DNA of 64,000 nt from Datura wrightii (GCA_035772735.1 JASDFA010000003.1:98265001-98329000); one strand, 5' to 3'. Shown: positions 35,232 to 48,049, counted from the first letter of the stretch. The notes: generated by a model from the letters alone, not told the origin. Numbers and translations are program-made.

Positions 35232-36761
35232 TGATCTTGGGCATAATTACGTGCCCAAGTGCTATTTTATAACTTACTTTAGTCAAGTTTTTCAATTTAA
35301 TTAATTATATTCTCATGTGATTTTTAGTATTTATGTGCATAAACTAACCAACATGATTAGTCTTTATTTTGTAGGTGTAAAATGCTTAAGAGGGACTAAA
35401 TATGAAGGTTAAGGCTTAAGTAGGAAGCTCGGAACAAATTGCAAGAGAGTCACACGATGCAGCATAAGAAGCATGCTGGCCGCGCCAGGCAGCGTGCCAC
35501 GCTACGCGTGTGCCGCGCCCAACGCCGTCCGACGCCCCAAGTTGCGCGTGCAAGAGAGGATGCCAAGAAATGCCATGCGCGTTGGCGTTGTGCCACGCCA
35601 GGAGACGTGCACAGGCCTCGCACAAGACACGCAAAGGCTGAACATTCCAGTAGCTGTCGTTTGCTCCGTGTCACGGAGGCAAATTGGCATGACCAGCCCC
35701 GTGACATGGAGGCAGTTTATCCATGGCCAAAAATTTCAATTTTTTCACATACTATAAATTAAACACTTAGCTCCTAGAATCATTTATCACAAAATTTCTT
35801 GAGAAAAATGGAAAGGAGAGAAGGGAGAAAGGAAGAGCTCTACCTAGGGTTCACTAATTTTCATTCTCTTTTATCTATTGTTGTAAGTACTCTACTTGAA
35901 TCATGTTTTTAAGTATTTGTACGAATATGAGTGGCTAAAACCCTTCTTCTAGGGTTGAGGCCACATGATATGATAGTAAATGCATGAATTCTTCTTGGTT
36001 TGAGTGTTTAATTGTTGTTTTGTCTTACATTATTTATTATTAATGTTTTAATGCTTGATCACCATGAAAACAAACGTGTTAAGATTAGGTAAAAGCTCGG
36101 AAGAGTAACCCTAGGCTAGAACACAAGAATGTAGGGAGCAAGTTCTTATCTTTGCGATAGGATTAGCAGTTAGGATAGAAATTATACCTAACTTGCCTTT
36201 CTTGGTCAGTAAAACGGGATAAGCTAGACACCGATTTAGAATTGTCACATCACCGCTCATTGAAGTAGTTGTGAGGCTAAGTCCGGTTAAATGATAAGAG
36301 GTACGAAAGTCCATAATCAAGGGCGCAACTCCATAAACCACATCCACGTAGTTAAATTGCTCACGAATTAGGACGTCATATCCCCGCTCAACGATGTAGG
36401 TGGGAGACTAGTTTGTCATGTTTAGAGGCTTGAAAGACCATGAACATAGCATTTTAATTATGTGAGACAACAACTGAAGTTTTCATACTTGAACCATTGT
36501 GATTTGTAGCATTGCATGATTATTAGACCTTAACTCTAGCTACTTCTTGTATTGTTTCTCGAGTACTTTGTGATCACCCCTAGACTTAATTAGAATTTTC
36601 TGAAATTTCTATAATCAACACTTGTGAAGATTAAATTACACTCAAACTTGATAATTCACTGAATTAGTCCAGTTCCTATGGGTTCGACATCTGGCTTTGA
36701 AAAAGGGCCACTATATTACTTGTATGACCACGTACGCTTGCGCGTGCCTTGGGGAGCAATA
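35232..36761 (+). repeat. 5' LTR of Athila-like element 1
   Basis: 1530 bp starting TGATCTTGGGCA and ending GCAATA just before AGTTTTTGGCG. It has a perfect 8-bp inverted repeat at its start (arms 35236-35243 and 35252-35259), a GC-rich CACGC cluster at 35455-35640 and a TATA box (TATAAAT, 35753-35759). The GC-rich open frames here are not genes. Confidence 0.8.
35753..35759 (+). promoter_or_regulatory. LTR TATA box, element 1
   Basis: ACTATAAAT sits just after the GC-rich cluster and before a conserved TTAGCTCCTA that may be the transcription start. The 3' LTR copy is degraded (ACTATAATG at 41825-41833). Confidence 0.5.
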
Positions 36762-36763
36762 AG

Positions 36764-36782
36764 TTTTTGGCGTCGTTGCCGG
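36764..36782 (+). other. PBS of Athila-like element 1
   Basis: TTTTTGGCGTCGTTGCCGG directly after the 5' LTR. Element 2 has TTTTTGGCGCCGTTACCGG at the same place. This is the sequence typical of Athila primer sites. Confidence 0.65.
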
Positions 36783-36871
36783 CGATTGGCGAAGTGTAGT
36801 GAATTTTTCTATTTTTGTGTGATTTTTAATGTCCTTAAGTTTTGAAAAACTTGGTCTTAGTCTGCTACATT

Positions 36872-39235
36872 GCAGGTAACAGGTTGTCCTTGCAGAGCTG
36901 GAAAGGAATAGAGAGCTGGTGGAACCATTGTTGGAACCTTAACGCCAACTGCATTTACTCAGGAGGGAAGCTCTAGAGCGAAAGTTGAAAAGATTACAAG
37001 AGCATCTGCAATAACATCCACCAGTTGGGCAAGCAGAGCTATTACCTTTTTAAATGGCAGTCTGACCAGTTCGCGAAGTGTCAATCCCATTATCGACAAA
37101 TGTGACCTCCAGTATTCGCAAACTGGAGCCGAAGGGAACTTTGAGCTTAAACAAAATATAGTGCAGCTATTACATACAAGTGGCCAGTTCACTGGGATGA
37201 CTCATGAGGACCCACAACAACATTTACAGAACTTCTTGGAGATCAATGACACCTTCGTCTCCATCGGAGTGTCAACTGATTATGTCTGACTTACACTCTT
37301 CCCATTCTCATTGTTGGGATAGGAAAAGAGGTGGTTGAAGGCTGAGCGACCTAATTCCATTACTTCTTGGGATGACTTAGCAAAGAAATTTCTCATCAGA
37401 TTCTTCCCTTCAGGCAAGACTGCCAAGCTCAGGAGTGAAATATTAAGCTTCAAGTAGTGGCCGGAGGAGAACTTGTATTTGGCTTGGAAAAGATTCAAGT
37501 CATTATTGAGAGACTGCCTCTATCACCAGCAGTCCAATGAGGTGCTAGCCCATACCTTTGTGGAGAGTCTAGACCCACATACACAAATCTTACTAGACTC
37601 TGCATCGGGTGGACAAGCACCGGAGAAGACTTATGATGAGTTGTACACTCTGTTGAACAGGATTACTCAAGGAAATCCAGAGTGGAACAATGATTCATCA
37701 AGAGGGGAAGGTAAGAGAGCAGTAGGGCTGATAGAGGTGGATAATGTCAATACTTTGGCGGCACAACTAGCATCATTTCAGCATCAAATGATGACTCAGT
37801 TCAACAAACTAAGTATGAACCTACCGCAGGGACAGGTGAATGCAGTTCAGCAGGCTCCTAGTTGGTGTGAAATCTGTGGTAACAATGGGCACAATGCAGA
37901 ATCTTGCGGAGCCAATCTTGAATCAGTGAATTTTGTAGGGAATCTTCAAAGAAACAATCAGAATTATGGGAACACCTATAACAAGAATTGGCAAAGTCAC
38001 CCAAATTTTTCTTGGTGGCAATCAGAGTCAGAGATACCAGCAACCTCAGCAGTAGAACAGGCAGAACGGTGGCCAATCGAGCAACAACAATATTGAGGAG
38101 ATGTTGCAAAAGATTATGGCTACGCAGACCCAATTGGCAGAGAATCAGGCGAGGATGGCATCAGATTTGAAAAATTAGCAGTTGGCCACCCGCAATCTAG
38201 AGAAGCAGATGTTTCAATTAGTAGCTGCTCAGCATACCAGACCTCAGGGAGGGTTACCTAGTGATACAGATACAAGCCCCCGACAGGTCAATGCCATCAG
38301 TTTGAGGAGTGACAAGCAATTGGCGGATGCACCACTAAAGGAAAAGAGAAATGAGGTGCAGCTGGAGCTGGTTAGAAAGGGACCATTTACTGACAAGGGA
38401 GATAATCAGAGTGCTATGCAACACAATGCACAATCATCATTGCAGCCAGCACAGAGACCATCACCACCATTCCCGCAAAGACTTAAGAAGAGCAAGGAGG
38501 AAGAATGCTTTAAAAAGTTCTTTGATATTTTCAAAGAACTTCACATAAATTTTCCTTTACTTGATGTTTTGCAGGGAATGCCCAAGTACGCTACGTACTT
38601 GAAAGATGTGGTGGCCAACAAAGTCAGATTGGTGGATATTCATACTGTGGAACTAACTGAGGAGTGCAGCTACAGGGTAATGATCAAGATACCAAAAAAG
38701 CTCAAAGACCCAGGGAGTTTTACCCTCCCCATACAAATTGGTAAAGCTGAAGCGATAAGAGCTCTATGTGACTTAGGGGCAACAGGAAATCTAATGCCCC
38801 TATCTTTTTTTAACACCTTGGGTTTGGGTCAGCCGAGACCAACATGAGTGATGCTATAGTTGGCAGATAAGTCTCAAGTGGAACCATATGGAATAATCGA
38901 GGACCTTCTCATCAAAGTGGATAAGTTCATTATACCCGCTGATGTCATCATTCTTGACTTTAAAGTTGATGACAAGGTACCCCTGATCTTGGGTTGGCCA
39001 TTTTTGTCCACTGGAGGATCAATTATAAATATAAGAGTAGGGACCCTGAAAATGAGGGTCGATGATGAAGAAGAACTTTTCTGAGTTTACCAAGAGATCA
39101 ACCCATCCACACACTATAGAGACCTTTGTAAGGTCAGTTTGTTGTCTGAGGCTAAGTGTGGGGTGGCAGATACTATAGGTCCACGGCTGCAGGAGATGAT
39201 CACATTTCAACCCGAATCTAAGGAGGGCTTCAAGT
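36872..39235 (+). pseudogene. Athila-like gag-protease remnant, element 1
   Basis: Gag starts near 36890 without a clear ATG. The capsid-like core spans 37230-37770 (KKFLIRFFPSGKTAKLRSE, AHTFVESLDPHTQI). It is broken by a UGA at 37287-37289 shared with element 2 and by private stops at about 37321 and 37457. The frame is open at 37473-38096 and has an intact CCHC knuckle (CEICGNNGHNAESC, near 37870). After a shift, the frame 38182-38847 carries the linker and the protease active-site region CDLGATGNLMPL (near 38766). The protease continues at 38860-39084 with PLILGWPFL. A last ~50 codons (LCKVSVLSE-type) end at TAA near 39234. No RT follows. Confidence 0.75.
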
Positions 39236-41281
39236 AAAGAAGAAGTTGGAAGAAGAGAGGGGCAGAGTGGAGTCGGTTCCCTCGAAAAATAAAAAGAGAA
39301 GAAGATGGTTCTCGAAAGGGAACAGTGGTTTGAGGATGTCCTGAGAAGGATAGTCCACGTCGTGTCGTGAAGTAAAATCAGGTGCTGCTTGGGAGACAAC
39401 CCAAGGGTACCACAGGTACAATTGTATTTTCCTTTTATTTTCACTTGGTTGTTGTTTTTGGTGGTGAATTAAGCACAACTTGAGGGGAAGTTTGAGCACC
39501 CTTAGAAGAGGAAGCTAAGGTGCATGAAAGAAGATGAATGTGGGGTCAATGACCCACTTGTGCAAAAATAAAAGAAAACATGCTATTAGCTAGGCCTAGA
39601 GGCCTCAGGGAGTATTTCTCATCCTTTTTGTATTTTAATTTGATACTTTGTGGACATAGCATATTTTATGTGTGGGGTGAGGAAAATTTCAAAATTTTAT
39701 GCTTAATGAAGTCGGGTGAAATTGGTGCTTTGTATGGTATTAGCTGATGGAAAAGTTGAGTTGAGCCTAATTCACCCACCTGTTGGTTTTTCTTTTCTAT
39801 TCTTTTCCGATGGGGGGCACTTTGAACCGACGAATAAAATTTTTATGTGTCTTTACATAAGTGTTTTAGTCATAGTTAGGGACTTTTCCTGATGATGGAT
39901 GGATGACGACCGTTTTGAGGGAAAATTAGTCAATGGGTTTTATTTTTGAACCCGTAGCTGATTGATGGATTGATGTTCATGTTATGTGCTATACATGATC
40001 GTGAGATGCAAGTGTTGTTAATTTTGAAGCATGTTAGCAAATGTATAAATTTGTTTGAGACACCTAGGCTCTTGAATGTGACTCGATGTGCGTAAAGCTG
40101 AATTTTGCATTCTTGTAATTAGTTGAGTTAAGAGTCTGCTGAATTTTTCTTGAATTGAGCATGTGCTGTGAGTGTAAGGTTTTTGAATATTCCATGCTAT
40201 TGTGTAGTGTCTAGAACTTTCCTGGTGTGTATACAATGCGAAATAAGGGATGTCGATTGTAGGAGATAATTTAGGCATTTCTTTGAATGAGCCAAATTTT
40301 TATCCCTAGCTTTACCTACCTTGAATGTCTGATCCTTGTTAGCCCCATTGAGCCTTTAGCCTATTCTTTGCTAGCCACAAAATGAGCTTAACCTCTTCTT
40401 TTCAATAGCCTTGAATTTGATCCAAAACTCCTAAGCGGTTAAGTGAAAATGCAAAAGAGAGTTAAGGAGTGAGGAGTTGGAAGAAGAAAGAAAAGAGTAG
40501 TTGCGGGAGTTAAAGAAAAGACTAGAGGTGTACTTGTTTAAGAAAAATGAATAAGAGTTAATAGGAAGTAAAAGAAGAAATGAGCGAAAAAGAAAATTTC
40601 TCAAGTACTCCTTACTAATAGCTTAAGTGTGCCTAATGAAATGGGAAAACAAAAGAGGAAAATGGGAGAGAAAAAGATAAAGTTGAAGTAAGAGAATGGA
40701 AATTCCTAAGGAAAGTGTGATGTATTAAAAGCACTTAGGGAAGATAGTCACTATTACTGGCCATAATAGTACCTACCCGCCCTTAGCTTATATTACAACC
40801 CATTAAGTCCTACTTGATCTTACTTCCGAACATTCTTAAATTAGTGGAATAAGATACTAAAGGCAAGGTTATGGGTCAATACATGTGGCATGTGAATTCT
40901 TTTTGAGAGTGAGCTTATATCTTATGCATAGACCCATACATGTTCTAAATTTGAAGAATCGTGAGTGAGAAATGGGTAACTCTCTTGTTGTGAGGGCACA
41001 TGTTTGATGAAAGATAAAATTCATGTCGGATTTCTTGATTGGTTAACTTGCATGCGTTTGTTGAGATTGAGAGTTGATTCTTGAGGCTAGGAAGTATTTA
41101 TGTAGTTATATATGATTTTAATGGTTAAATCTTACATGCTCTATTGTTAACTTGCCATCTAAAACAATCGTTGTAGCCTTAGCTTGAATTGTCTTGCTTC
41201 AATTAGCTATGTGTGAGTCTTCATGTGCATGAGATGTAAAAGAGTTGTTCGAGGAAGAACAAGGATTTAAGTGTAGGGTAG
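39236..41281 (+). other. Non-coding 3' region of element 1
   Basis: No coding frame on either strand. It is clearly alignable with 61200-63231 of element 2 throughout: TGGTTCTCGAAAGGGAAC, GATAGTCCACGTCGTG, a CTTGGG/CCCAAG hairpin at 39388-39405, GACGACCGT and AGCACTTAGG-type segments, then the PPT. In complete Athila elements the post-pol region has a similar GGCAACCCA sequence, so pol appears cleanly missing upstream of it. Confidence 0.65.
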
Positions 41282-42783
41282 TGATCTTGGGCATAATTAC
41301 GTGCCCAAGTGCTATTTTATAACTTACTTTAGTCAAGTTTTTCAATTCAATTAATTATATTCTCATGTGATTTTTCATATTTATGTAAACCAACATGATT
41401 AGTATTTGTTTTGCAGGTGTAAAATGCTTAGGAGGGACTAAATATGATGGTTAAGTCTTAAGGAGGAAGCTCAGAACAAATTGCATAAGAGTCACATGAT
41501 GCAGCACAAGAAGCAGGCTGGCTTAGGCAGCGTGCCACGCTACGCGTGTTCCGCGCCCAGCGCCATGCCATGCCCCAAGTTGCGCTTGAGAGAGAGGCTG
41601 CCAAGACATGCCATGCACGTTGGCACCGTGCCATGCTAAGTGGGCTGTGCGACTAGCGCCATGCCACGCCAGGCGACGCGCACAGGCCTTGCACAAGACA
41701 CCCAAAGGATGAACATTCCAGTAGTTGTCCGTGTTTGCTTCGTGTCACGGAGGCAAATTGGCGCGACCAGCCCCGTGACAAGGAGGCAGTTCATCCATGG
41801 CCAAAAATTGCAATTTTTCCACTTACTATAATGAAAGACTTAGCTCGTAGAATCATTTATCACGAAATTTCTTGAGAACAACAGAAAGGAGCGAACGGAG
41901 AAAGGAAAAACTCCACCTAGGGTTCACTAATTTTCATTCTCTTTTATCTATTATTGTAAGTACTCTACTTGAATCATGTTTTTAAGTATATGTACAAACA
42001 TGAGTGGCTAAAACCCTGCTGCTATGGTTGAGGCCACATGATATGATCGTAAATGCATGAATTCTTGGTTTGAGTTTAATGTTTTTATGCTTGATCACCA
42101 TGAAAACAAATGTGTTAAGATTAGGTAAAAGCTCGAAAGAGTAAACCTAGGCTAGAACACAAGAATGTAGGGAGAAAGTTCTTATCTTTACGATAGGATT
42201 AGCGGTTAGGATAGAAATTATACCTAACTTGCCTTGCTTGGTCACTAAAACGGGATAAGCTAGACATCAATTTAGAATTTTCACATCACCTCTCATTGAA
42301 GTAGTTGTGAGGCTAAGTCAGGTTAAATGATTAGAGGTACAAAATTCCATAATCAAGGGCGCAACTCCGTAAACCACATCCACGTAGTTAAATTTCTCAC
42401 GAATTAGGACGTCACATCCCCGCTCAACGATGTAGGTGTGAGACTAGTTTGTCGTGTTTAGAGGCTCGAAAGACCATGAACACAACATTTTAATTATGTG
42501 AGACAACAACTGAAGTTTTCATACTCGAACCATTTTTATTTGTAGCATTGCATGATTATTAGGCCTTAACTCTAGCTGCTTCTTGTATTGTTTCTCGAGT
42601 ACTTTGTTATCACCCCTAGACTTAATTAGAATTTTCTGAAATTTCTATAATCAACACTTGTGAAGATTAAACTACACTCGAACTTGATAATTCACTGAAT
42701 TAGTCCAATCCCTGGGTTCGACATCCGGCTCTGTAAAACGGCCATTGTATTACTTGTACGACCTCGTACGCTGGGGTGAAATA
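41282..42783 (+). repeat. 3' LTR of Athila-like element 1
   Basis: It starts TGATCTTGGGCATAATTACG, identical to the 5' LTR for its first 60 or so bases, and ends GTGAAATA before AAGGC. Its TATA box is mutated. Confidence 0.8.
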
Positions 42784-42788
42784 AAGGC

Positions 42789-44660
42789 CGTAGGCCAATG
42801 TGGTCCTGGAATGAAGCCTCCCACTTATCATGAAGTTAGTGTCACGTATCTAAATAAAGAAGTGGAAGATAGCAAAAAAACTATGGAGGATCATCCGATA
42901 TATGGAACAAGTTTGGATGTTCCATTATGATGGATAAGTGGACGACAAGAACCGGAAAAATGATCATCAATGTGTTAGTGAACTCTCCAAAAGGAAGCCT
43001 ATTTATTGAATCCATTGACGCGAGTGACTCATCTATTGATGCCATCAAAATGTTCTCCTTGTATCAATAAACAATAAAGGACATTGGAGCATAAAATGTT
43101 GTTCATGTTGTTACAGATAATGCACCTGAAAATGTTAAAGCGGGTGATATGTTGCAAGGAGTGTTCCCGCACATATATTAGACTCCTTGTGCAGCTCATT
43201 GTGTGAATTTGATATTTGGGGACATTTTCAAAGAAAGACCCTTCACAGGTGTTTTCTTCCAAGGTAGTTAAGGTACATTCTTACATTGTTCAAAGTCCTT
43301 TGTTGTTGAATTTGATGAGGAGATTCACTAAATAATGAAACTTAGTAAAACCTAGAAAGACTAGATTTGCTACTGATTTCTTGACCTTGCATAGTATGCA
43401 CATACAAAAGGCCAATTTGAGAAGCCAGTTCATTTTTGAAAAATAGAACTACAGTAAATTTGGAAAAGAAGTGGTGGGAAAAGAAGTTGCACGCATAATG
43501 CTTTCTTATACCTTTTGGAATAATGTTGTTCATGCTCTTAAAGTTGGTGGTCCCTTGATTAAAGTTCTTCGTTTGGTGGATGGTGAACAAAAACCATCAA
43601 TTGGATACCTTTTATGAAGCGATGGATAAGGCTAAGGTATTCGAAAAGCATTTACCGACGAGCATAAATATGCAAAGGTCTTTGAGATCATTGATAGAAG
43701 GTGGAAGGATCAACTCCATCGACCTTTCCATGCAATTGGTAATATCTTGAACCTATCACTCTTCTATCATAACAATGATATGGATTTATTAGGTAAGGAT
43801 GTGTGGGCGGGAATCCATGAATGCGTCAGTAAGTTGGTAGTTGATGAAGATGTGCAAGATTTAATAACGGATCAGATTAGCATTTATAGGAGTGCTGATG
43901 GACTTTTTGGAATACAACAGCTATTAGACAAAGAACGATGAAGTCACCAGGTGAACGTGTGCTTCTATGTTTTGTTATAACTTTAACTTTTAGGCTATTT
44001 CTTTATACCTGCTAATTATTGAACTGTCCTTCTACTTTAGTAGTTGAATGGTGGAGGCTTTATGGTTCAGGAACACCAGAGTTACAAAAGTTTGACATCA
44101 AAGTTTTAAGTCTAACTTGTAGCTCATCTGGGTGAGAGAGAAACTAGAATGTTTTGAACATGTAAGAAATTAGAGGAAAGATTTAGCAGTTTGAGATAAC
44201 TAAATATCTCAATTGTCTTAACTCGTACTAATTACTTGCCAATATTTATTTGCAGATTCATACAAAGAAGTGGAATAGACTAACCATAAAGAGCCTTAAT
44301 GACTTGATGTTCATAAAATACAATAGGACATTAAAGCATTGCTACAATGCACGCAATGAAATTGATCCAATTTTCTTGGAAAATATTGATGATGCCAATG
44401 AATGGCTAACTGGAGTTGAGAATGTCAAAGATGAAGAAATTTTTTAGGGTGAATTCGAATTTCACTTGGGGTGTTGTGGTGGAGGCAAGTGGAGTTGATG
44501 AGAACCGTTATGGTTTAAGGGAGAATACTTCAAGTTCAAGCTTACATAGGAAGGGAAAAGAAGTAGCTCCTAGTTGATGAAGATGATGATGGAGTTGAAG
44601 AAGATGATGAGCAATATAATGATAAGAGAGAAATACAAGAGTTTGTCAATCTTGTAGAAA
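42789..44660 (+). pseudogene. hAT transposase, 3' part (DUF659 and dimerisation domain)
   Basis: The frame resumes right after the Athila TSD (GQCGPGMKPPTYHEV, 42795). The DUF659/catalytic region follows, with DKWTTRTGKMIINVLVNSPK (42933), TDNAPENVKAGDML (43113) and CAAHCVNL (43192), all hAT landmarks. The helical middle has LVDGEQKPSIGYL (43575) and FEIIDRRWKDQLHRP (43681). After an intron-like gap (~43945-44040) comes the C-terminal dimerisation segment WWRLYGSGTPELQ (44048), then another intron ending TTTGCAG near 44254 and IHTKKWNRLTIKSLNDL. At least five stops and small indels disable it. Confidence 0.82.
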
Positions 44661-44809
44661 TAGAGATTTAGACGAACAAGAAATAGTTGTTGAACCATTA
44701 ATAACTTTGATTTTGTTTGTCTTATTGTATTTTGTGATATCTACTTTTGGGCTTTTAATTTGAACATTTGCTAATATATATTGTCTCTATTTTTGGTTTT
44801 TTTTCGTTA

Positions 44810-44915
44810 AAATTACGCTTCACTTCAATGAAGCGAGAGCTTCGCTTCATGCTTCATGCTTTAAGCGAAGCAGGGCCTTGTTGCTTTTTTCCTCTTTACG
44901 CTTCCCTGAACACTG
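44810..44915 (+). repeat. hAT right subterminal repeats and TIR
   Basis: CGCTTC, GAAGCG and AGCTTCGC words cluster here, ending in CGCTTCCCTGAACACTG at 44915. Confidence 0.75.
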
Positions 44916-44923
44916 GTTCCTAT

Positions 44924-46403
44924 GGAACATAATTCATGCGGAAATTGAGACTTAGAACTAGGTGAAATTGGAACTTTAGTCTTAAATTGCTTTGAAGGGA
45001 TGGATTTGAGTTGCTAAGACCCTCGCGTGGGTGGTAGGATACTGAATTTTTTCATATTCTTGTTTAGACTTTGTGTGTTCAGAAGCATTAAGGATGGGCA
45101 AAGCTTTAGTAGAGTGATTACTATCCAAACCCCTCCCCCTAAATGGAGGTAGGTTATGATTTAGAGGAGTTAGACTTTATATAATGACCTGTATATATGC
45201 ATAACGATAATGTGTTGATTTGGTCTATGGATGTTGTAGTGATGACTGCTTGTTAAAATTCAATTGTTGAAATAAGTTTGTTTTGATGTTGCCATCAAAT
45301 CTATGTGGATTTGTATTGAACTGTTAAGTGTGTTCTTTTGCATTGTTATTGAAGTGAATGATGAATTGTTCAAATTTTCAAGTGAGGGAGGTAGATTGTG
45401 ATATCCTGAATGTCATAATAATGAACTCAATGATTATAAAAATACTGTGAAAATGATGAGGGATAATAAGAATACCCTGAGATGAGGGGCTCGTTCCCGA
45501 GGGGAGCATCCGGGTGAGTAATAGTGATTGAGTGGCTCATGTCTGAAGGGAGCATCCGAACGAGCATATGAGTGGGAGAGGATACGACACTGGTACAGTA
45601 CATGAATTTCTACAGTACACTGGTAATGTTGATTTCAATAGCATACAATTATTTCTGAATAAATATGATAATGTGTGAAGTGCAAAGAGCTGGAAAAATG
45701 ATAAAGGTGCAGCTAAGTCGAGCTACTGCCCAGGGCAGTACTACTGCAGCAGGACTTATGTCACTACGGTGAGACCACGACAGCAGACAAGTGTCTGCTG
45801 CAGTGAAAGGCCTAATCCAGTGAGCAGGCCGGTTGTCACCTGTGCAGGGCTAGATTTTTCTAAAATGTGTTTTGCATAAATGAATGATGTTCTGGACTAG
45901 ATTCATATTGTTGTTGCATGCTTATATGTTATTATGTAAGGTTGACTGATGATGCCTACCAGTACTGTGTTTCGTACTGACGCTACTCCTGCACTTCTTT
46001 TCTAAGTGCAGAATCCGATCCCGGTAGTTCATCTCGACCTCACCTTTAAAGCTACAACGGATTATTAAAAGATGAGCAAAGTAGGATGTGCAGTTTTACT
46101 CCTCTGTTGAAGATGTCTCTCATCCAAACATTTATAGTTACTCTTATTTTCTAATTTTATCAAATGTTAGACTTGTGTTAGACGTCCGAAGTGCAATGAC
46201 AATTGAATTCTGGGAATAATTGTAGGAGTTGGTTGTTTCTTTTTCATTGATTTATTCAAGTTTAGTTAGATTTTATTGTTTTGTTTAATTTAAGGGTTAA
46301 TATTTTCTTTTTGAGTGATTGGTTTAGGGAAAATTATTGGGAATCGCTGGTTCGGCCACTCGGGGAAGTGTGGGTGCCAATCACGATCATTTAGGTCGTG
46401 ACG
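44924..46403 (+). repeat. Gypsy C 5' LTR, part 2
   Basis: It resumes with GGAACATAATTCATGCGG, matching GAGAACGTAATTCATGCGG near 52206, and ends near GGTCGTGACG at 46403, just before the PBS. Compared with the 3' LTR it lacks about 330 bp near 45620 (present at about 52905-53250). Confidence 0.7.
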
Positions 46404-46407
46404 AAGT

Positions 46408-46420
46408 TGGTATTAGAGCT
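46408..46420 (+). other. PBS of Gypsy C
   Basis: TGGTATTAGAGCT, one mismatch from the initiator-Met site TGGTATCAGAGC, lies four bases after the LTR end. Confidence 0.7.
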
Positions 46421-46621
46421 CTAGGTTCGTTGATATCATTGCACTAATACAGGTTTAGTAGAGTCTCGCGGATTAGTGCAGAGATGTCCATAACTTATCT
46501 TTGAGAGGCTGCAGGATTTTAGGAAAACTCCCTTCTTCTTTCCTTTCATGCGATTACGTAATTCCAATTGATATATGTTGATCCAAATTAGTATCTAACA
46601 ACTATTTTTATTTCTCCCACA

Positions 46622-47990
46622 GATGGTGAGAACATGAGTAGATGAAAACAGAGAAGCAGCACCCGAGCAAGTAGCAGTAGTCGTAGTTCACAGTAGAGGT
46701 TGAAGACGAGGTCGTGGGTGAAGGCCTGTGTTAGCATCTCCCGTACCACCAGCAGTCAAATAGAGAGTAGTTGTTGAGGTGGAGGTTCCGAATCTGGGAG
46801 AGGCTACAGCCGCTCTAGCATCCTTTGAGGTCCTGGATTAGGTCCTTAACCTCCTGAGTGGCCTCGTGGGTAATGGGGCAGCACCAACGACTCCTTCAGG
46901 GCAACATTCGGGGATACAACATGCAACTACTGTGGCTCCTCACATTAATGATATATCATAGGCGGTTATGTTCCCGAGGCCAGTGGTTGGGCCGGTAATG
47001 ACAGGGGTGGAGCATGACTTGTTCTGGAGGTTCATCAAGATGAAGCCTCCCACATTTTATGGTACTGAGGTAGAGGATGCCTATGAGTTTATCATTTATT
47101 GTCATGAGAGGCTCTACAAAATAAGGGCGGTGGAGAAGTACGGCATGGAGTTTGTCACCTTCCAGTTGATGGGTGACACTAAGCTCCGGTGGAGGGCTTA
47201 TGTGGAGTGCAGACCAGTAGGGTCACCCCCATTGAGCTGGACCCAATTCTACTCCAACTTCTAGGAGAAGTATGTACCCTGTACCTTGAGAGATAGGAGG
47301 CGGGACACGTTCACCACCATCAAGCAAGGAAGCTCTTTTGTTGTAACTAACATGGCTCATTTTCACTCCCTGTATAGGTATGCTATGCTCTTACTGCCCA
47401 TGGAGGAAGATAGGATCAGATGGTTTGTTAAAAGCTTGAATGTGGTTCTCCATCTATCAGCCCTTCAGATGGTATCCTCAAGTAAGACCTTTCAGGAAGT
47501 AGTGGAATATGAGAGGAATATCGAGGGGGTGAAACAAGAAGGGTACGTGAAGAATTCCAAGAAGAAGGCTCGAAAGGTGAGTTTCTATAGTGGCTCTTTT
47601 ACTTGGACTTCGATACCATATGGTTTCTCTAGACGTCCTATTTAGTCATCTATACAGGTGTTAGCCGGAGGTCCTCTAGGGACTGCTTTACGACCGTTAG
47701 ACGCAGCTGGGGGTACTTAGCTTGTTTTTTCAGACATCCGAGATCGCCCTATTTCTTCTGTTCTGGCTCAAAGGCCAGTGATTGAGAAGGTATGCCATGA
47801 GTGTAGAGAGAATGGCCACACTCGCAGATGGTGCCCTAGGTTTGGTCAGGGTGGACAGATTATTCCACACTCAGCTCCTCGAGCTCTAGCCCCTGTCGGG
47901 AGAGAAGGTAGTGCGTTTAGTAAGGATCGTCCATATCTTGGGCGAGGTAGTCAGCCAGCCATCAGAGGTAGTACATAGACTGGTAGAGGA
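46622..47990 (+). pseudogene. Gypsy C gag remnant
   Basis: An ATG at 46623 (MVRT) is followed at once by stops. The capsid region is open at 46968-47264 (FWRFIKMKPPTFYGTEVEDAYEF) and, after one stop, at 47286-47645 (FTTIKQGSSFVV, MEEDRIRWFVKSL). A perfect CCHC knuckle (CHECRENGHTRRWC, 47793-47834) lies in the next open piece, 47778-47978. The order is normal for Tekay-type gag; in-frame stops at about six positions inactivate it. Confidence 0.75.
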
Positions 47991-48049
47991 GGTACTTAGA
48001 CTGGAAGGGGTGATATTCAGTCCTGTTAGAAGGGTTGCACAACCCAACT

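Larger units (their letters stand above)
35232..42783 (+). mobile_element. Athila-like non-autonomous Gypsy element 1 (gag-protease only)
   Basis: 7.55 kb: LTR 35232-36761, PBS, gag-protease remnant, about 2 kb of non-coding 3' region, PPT (GTGTAGGGTAG at about 41271-41281) and LTR 41282-42783. There is no trace of RT, RNase H or integrase, although the protease is followed by sequence that also follows it in element 2. By eye the first ~200 bases of the two LTRs differ at about 12 positions. Athila affiliation rests on the gag and protease motifs and the TTTTTGGCG primer site. It sits inside a hAT transposase gene. Confidence 0.8.
33881..44915 (+). mobile_element. hAT DNA transposon with nested Athila-like element
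   Basis: Terminal inverted repeats CAGTGTTCAGGAAAGCG and CGCTTCCCTGAACACTG. The 8-bp TSD reads GTTCCTAG (33873-33880) and GTTCCTAT (44916-44923), and the empty site is visible in the other LTR of element C. Without the 7.55-kb Athila insert the hAT is about 3.5 kb, normal for an Ac/Tam3-type element with one transposase gene. The gene is broken. Confidence 0.88.

Noticed and set aside
35416..35762. Several overlapping frames on both strands in the GC-rich LTR block (likewise 41523-41831, 57274-57681, 63346-63581)
   Set aside because: High GC makes stops rare. All frames are open at once and they move with the LTR.
39236..41281. Possible env-like or antisense gene in the Athila tail
   Set aside because: No frame is conserved between the two elements; only the nucleotide sequence is.
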